Assembly: GCF_003583985.1 (NCBI RefSeq)
Contig: NZ_QXML01000006.1
Span: 186,001 to 250,000 of the forward strand
Direction: 5' to 3'
DNA from: Algoriphagus lacus
Lineage (GTDB): Bacteria; Bacteroidota; Bacteroidia; Cytophagales; Cyclobacteriaceae
Length of the DNA stretch: 64,000 bases
The notes under the pieces are model-generated. The model did no database searches. It worked only from the letters and a program-made list of their open reading frames with translations, and was not told the DNA's origin. Positions 62,650 through 64,000 of this stretch are shown here, piece after piece; within the stretch, counting starts at the first letter, position 1; every line of letters starts with the position of its first letter. The position numbers and the translations under genes were made by a program.

Positions 62650-64000
62650 ATGCCCCATTCAAAAATAATCTCAGATCCTCAAAAACTTACCGTTGCCATC
62701 GCAGGGGCTGGAGGATATATCGGTAGTTGGTTTATTGAACTTTTTAAGGACCGCTATCATCTTGTTGGGCTCAGTCGTCGACAAATTCAAAGCAATCCCT
62801 ATCCGGAGGTGGAATGGAGGCAAGTGGAGCTTTATTCCATTACCTCCACAGTAGACGCTCTCAAAGGAGTGGATGTGGCAATCTATTTGGTTCATTCCAT
62901 GAATGCTTCCACGAGGTTGAATCAGGGGAGTTTTGAAGATACAGATCTTCTTTTGGCGGATAATTTCAGTAGAGCAGCGGAGATAAGTGATGTCAAGCAA
63001 ATCATCTACCTCGGCGGATTGCTGCCGGACGAGCCTGAAGAAAAGCTTTCCCGTCATTTGAAAAGCCGCTTGGAGGTGGAGCAAACACTCGGGTCCAGAA
63101 AATCAAAATTAACAGCCATTCGAGCTTCTATTATTGTAGGTCCGGGAGGTTCGAGTTTTGACATGATCCAGAATTTGGTCAGAAAACTTCCGGTTTTGAT
63201 GTGTCCTAAATGGACTGAATCCCTGACTCAGCCTATTTCGCTGAGGGACACCTTGGATATCTTGGATTCCTGCATCGGTAATCCCAATGTTTATGGAAAA
63301 GTGATCGAAATAGGCAGCCCGGAAGTGATGTCCTATCGCAGTATGCTGGAACGGACTGCTAAGGTCATGGGTAAAAAAAGGCTGGTATTTTCGGTTCCGG
63401 TTTTCTCTCTCGGCCTCTCCAAATTCTGGGTGGGATTGTTTGGTGACAGCCCGCCACAGTTGGTATCGCCGTTGGTCGAAAGTTTGCGTCATACTCTTTT
63501 GGTGTCTCCAGAATTAGCATTCAAAGAAAAACACATTGATTATCAGAGTTTAGAGGAATCCATTGAGACCGCATTGAAATCCAATGAAAGACCAAAACTT
63601 CCCGTTTTTATTACAAAAGGCGGAGTGAAAAACACGGTGAGGTCTATTCAGCGGATGGAGAATCATGGTAAGAATTCGGCTCTTTGGGTTGCAAAGAGGT
63701 ATAATTTATGGCTTCCCAGTTATTTCAGGTTTTTGATTAACGGGAAAGTCTCGGAAAAAGGGGAGATAGGTTTTCACTTGCTTTGGGGGAAAAAGCCAAT
63801 GCTCCAACTCACGCTGATTCCAGATCGCAGCGATGTGGGTAGACAGCTTTTTTACATTACCGGAGGTTGGTTGGTCAAGCGTTTTGATTACGGTTGGCTT
63901 GAATTCAGAGAGGTATTGGGCAGTCGATACATACTTTCTGCCATTCATGAATTTGTCCCAAGATTACCATGGTTCATATATGTAAATACGCAGGCTAAAT
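62650..64000 (+). CDS. NAD(P)-binding SDR-like protein with DUF2867-like C-terminus (partial)
   Basis: At least 450 residues; the frame is open to the window end. The N-terminal Rossmann motif is VAIAGAGGYIGSWF, followed by VDVAIYLVHSMNAST and QIIYLGGLLPDE and the RASIIVGPGGSSFDMI stretch, as in atypical SDRs acting on membrane or quinone-like substrates. From about residue 340, WLPSYFRFLINGKVSEKGEIGFHLLWG starts a C-terminal domain like DUF2867. ATG 62650 is the only start that keeps the Rossmann motif. Confidence 0.83.
   Translation, partial: MPHSKIISDPQKLTVAIAGAGGYIGSWFIELFKDRYHLVGLSRRQIQSNPYPEVEWRQVELYSITSTVDALKGVDVAIYLVHSMNASTRLNQGSFEDTDLLLADNFSRAAEISDVKQIIYLGGLLPDEPEEKLSRHLKSRLEVEQTLGSRKSKLTAIRASIIVGPGGSSFDMIQNLVRKLPVLMCPKWTESLTQPISLRDTLDILDSCIGNPNVYGKVIEIGSPEVMSYRSMLERTAKVMGKKRLVFSVPVFSLGLSKFWVGLFGDSPPQLVSPLVESLRHTLLVSPELAFKEKHIDYQSLEESIETALKSNERPKLPVFITKGGVKNTVRSIQRMENHGKNSALWVAKRYNLWLPSYFRFLINGKVSEKGEIGFHLLWGKKPMLQLTLIPDRSDVGRQLFYITGGWLVKRFDYGWLEFREVLGSRYILSAIHEFVPRLPWFIYVNTQAK

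Overview
The window looks like a chromosomal segment of a marine or aquatic Bacteroidota bacterium, most likely of the order Cytophagales (Algoriphagus/Cyclobacteriaceae-like). This is inferred from gene content: DUF3078, DUF2490, DUF5777 and head-GIN proteins, a Bacteroidota-type proteorhodopsin operon, many short lipoprotein signals, moderate-to-low GC, weak Shine-Dalgarno sites and TAnnTTTG-type -7 boxes. No rRNA, CRISPR array, phage or intact insertion sequence was seen. One tRNA (Arg, anticodon UCG) is present.

Layout. 1-5.7 kb (minus): the start of a DinB-like gene, a penicillin-acylase-family enzyme, a class III aminotransferase, an rRNA-type methyltransferase and an SDR. 5.8-8.0 kb (plus): overlapping PlsC-like and GNAT-like acyltransferase genes (GlsA/GlsB-like aminolipid synthesis) and a CoA-binding protein. 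8.0-10.8 kb (minus): a green-tuned proton-pumping proteorhodopsin with lycopene cyclase and Blh retinal synthase. 11-20 kb: gyrB, ppk1, a DUF3078 protein, sucC with tRNA-Arg on its 3' end, a LolD-like ATPase, peroxiredoxin and a DMT permease.

20.2-29.4 kb holds the most interesting locus. An ECF sigma factor and a membrane anti-sigma-like protein face a lipoprotein + TPR-CHAT (caspase-like) operon. A nearly identical promoter element, GGTTAC-N17-CGAC, precedes both the sigma gene and the lipoprotein-CHAT operon, about 20 nt from each start codon. Weaker copies precede a second lipoprotein and a DUF2490 / P-loop NTPase / ABC membrane-domain-only operon. The region reads as one sigma-controlled envelope regulon containing a caspase-like peptidase.

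29.4-35.2 kb: NAD salvage (pncB-pncA), a thioesterase, a small monooxygenase with a DJ-1/PfpI protein, a head-GIN lipoprotein, and a 650-bp gap with a possible small RNA. 35.2-42.9 kb: the DabA-DabB inorganic carbon uptake complex, a SulP anion transporter and a porin with a structured leader. 43-49.4 kb: a Rieske lipoprotein-DUF5777-YceI operon, then a K-channel-like 2TM protein with an altered filter, a ferritin-VIT1 iron transporter and an Mg2+ P-type ATPase. 49.4-57.6 kb: DUF1003, a cyclopropane-fatty-acid-synthase-like enzyme, fasciclin lipoprotein, CPBP protease, methyltransferase, serine hydrolase, FAD oxidoreductase and a small lipoprotein. 57.7-64 kb: a probable sugar-oxidation cluster (ThuA, DUF6807, two Gfo/Idh/MocA proteins) and an NAD-binding SDR-like gene cut by the window end.

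All calls come from reading the sequence and from family knowledge; no database search was run.
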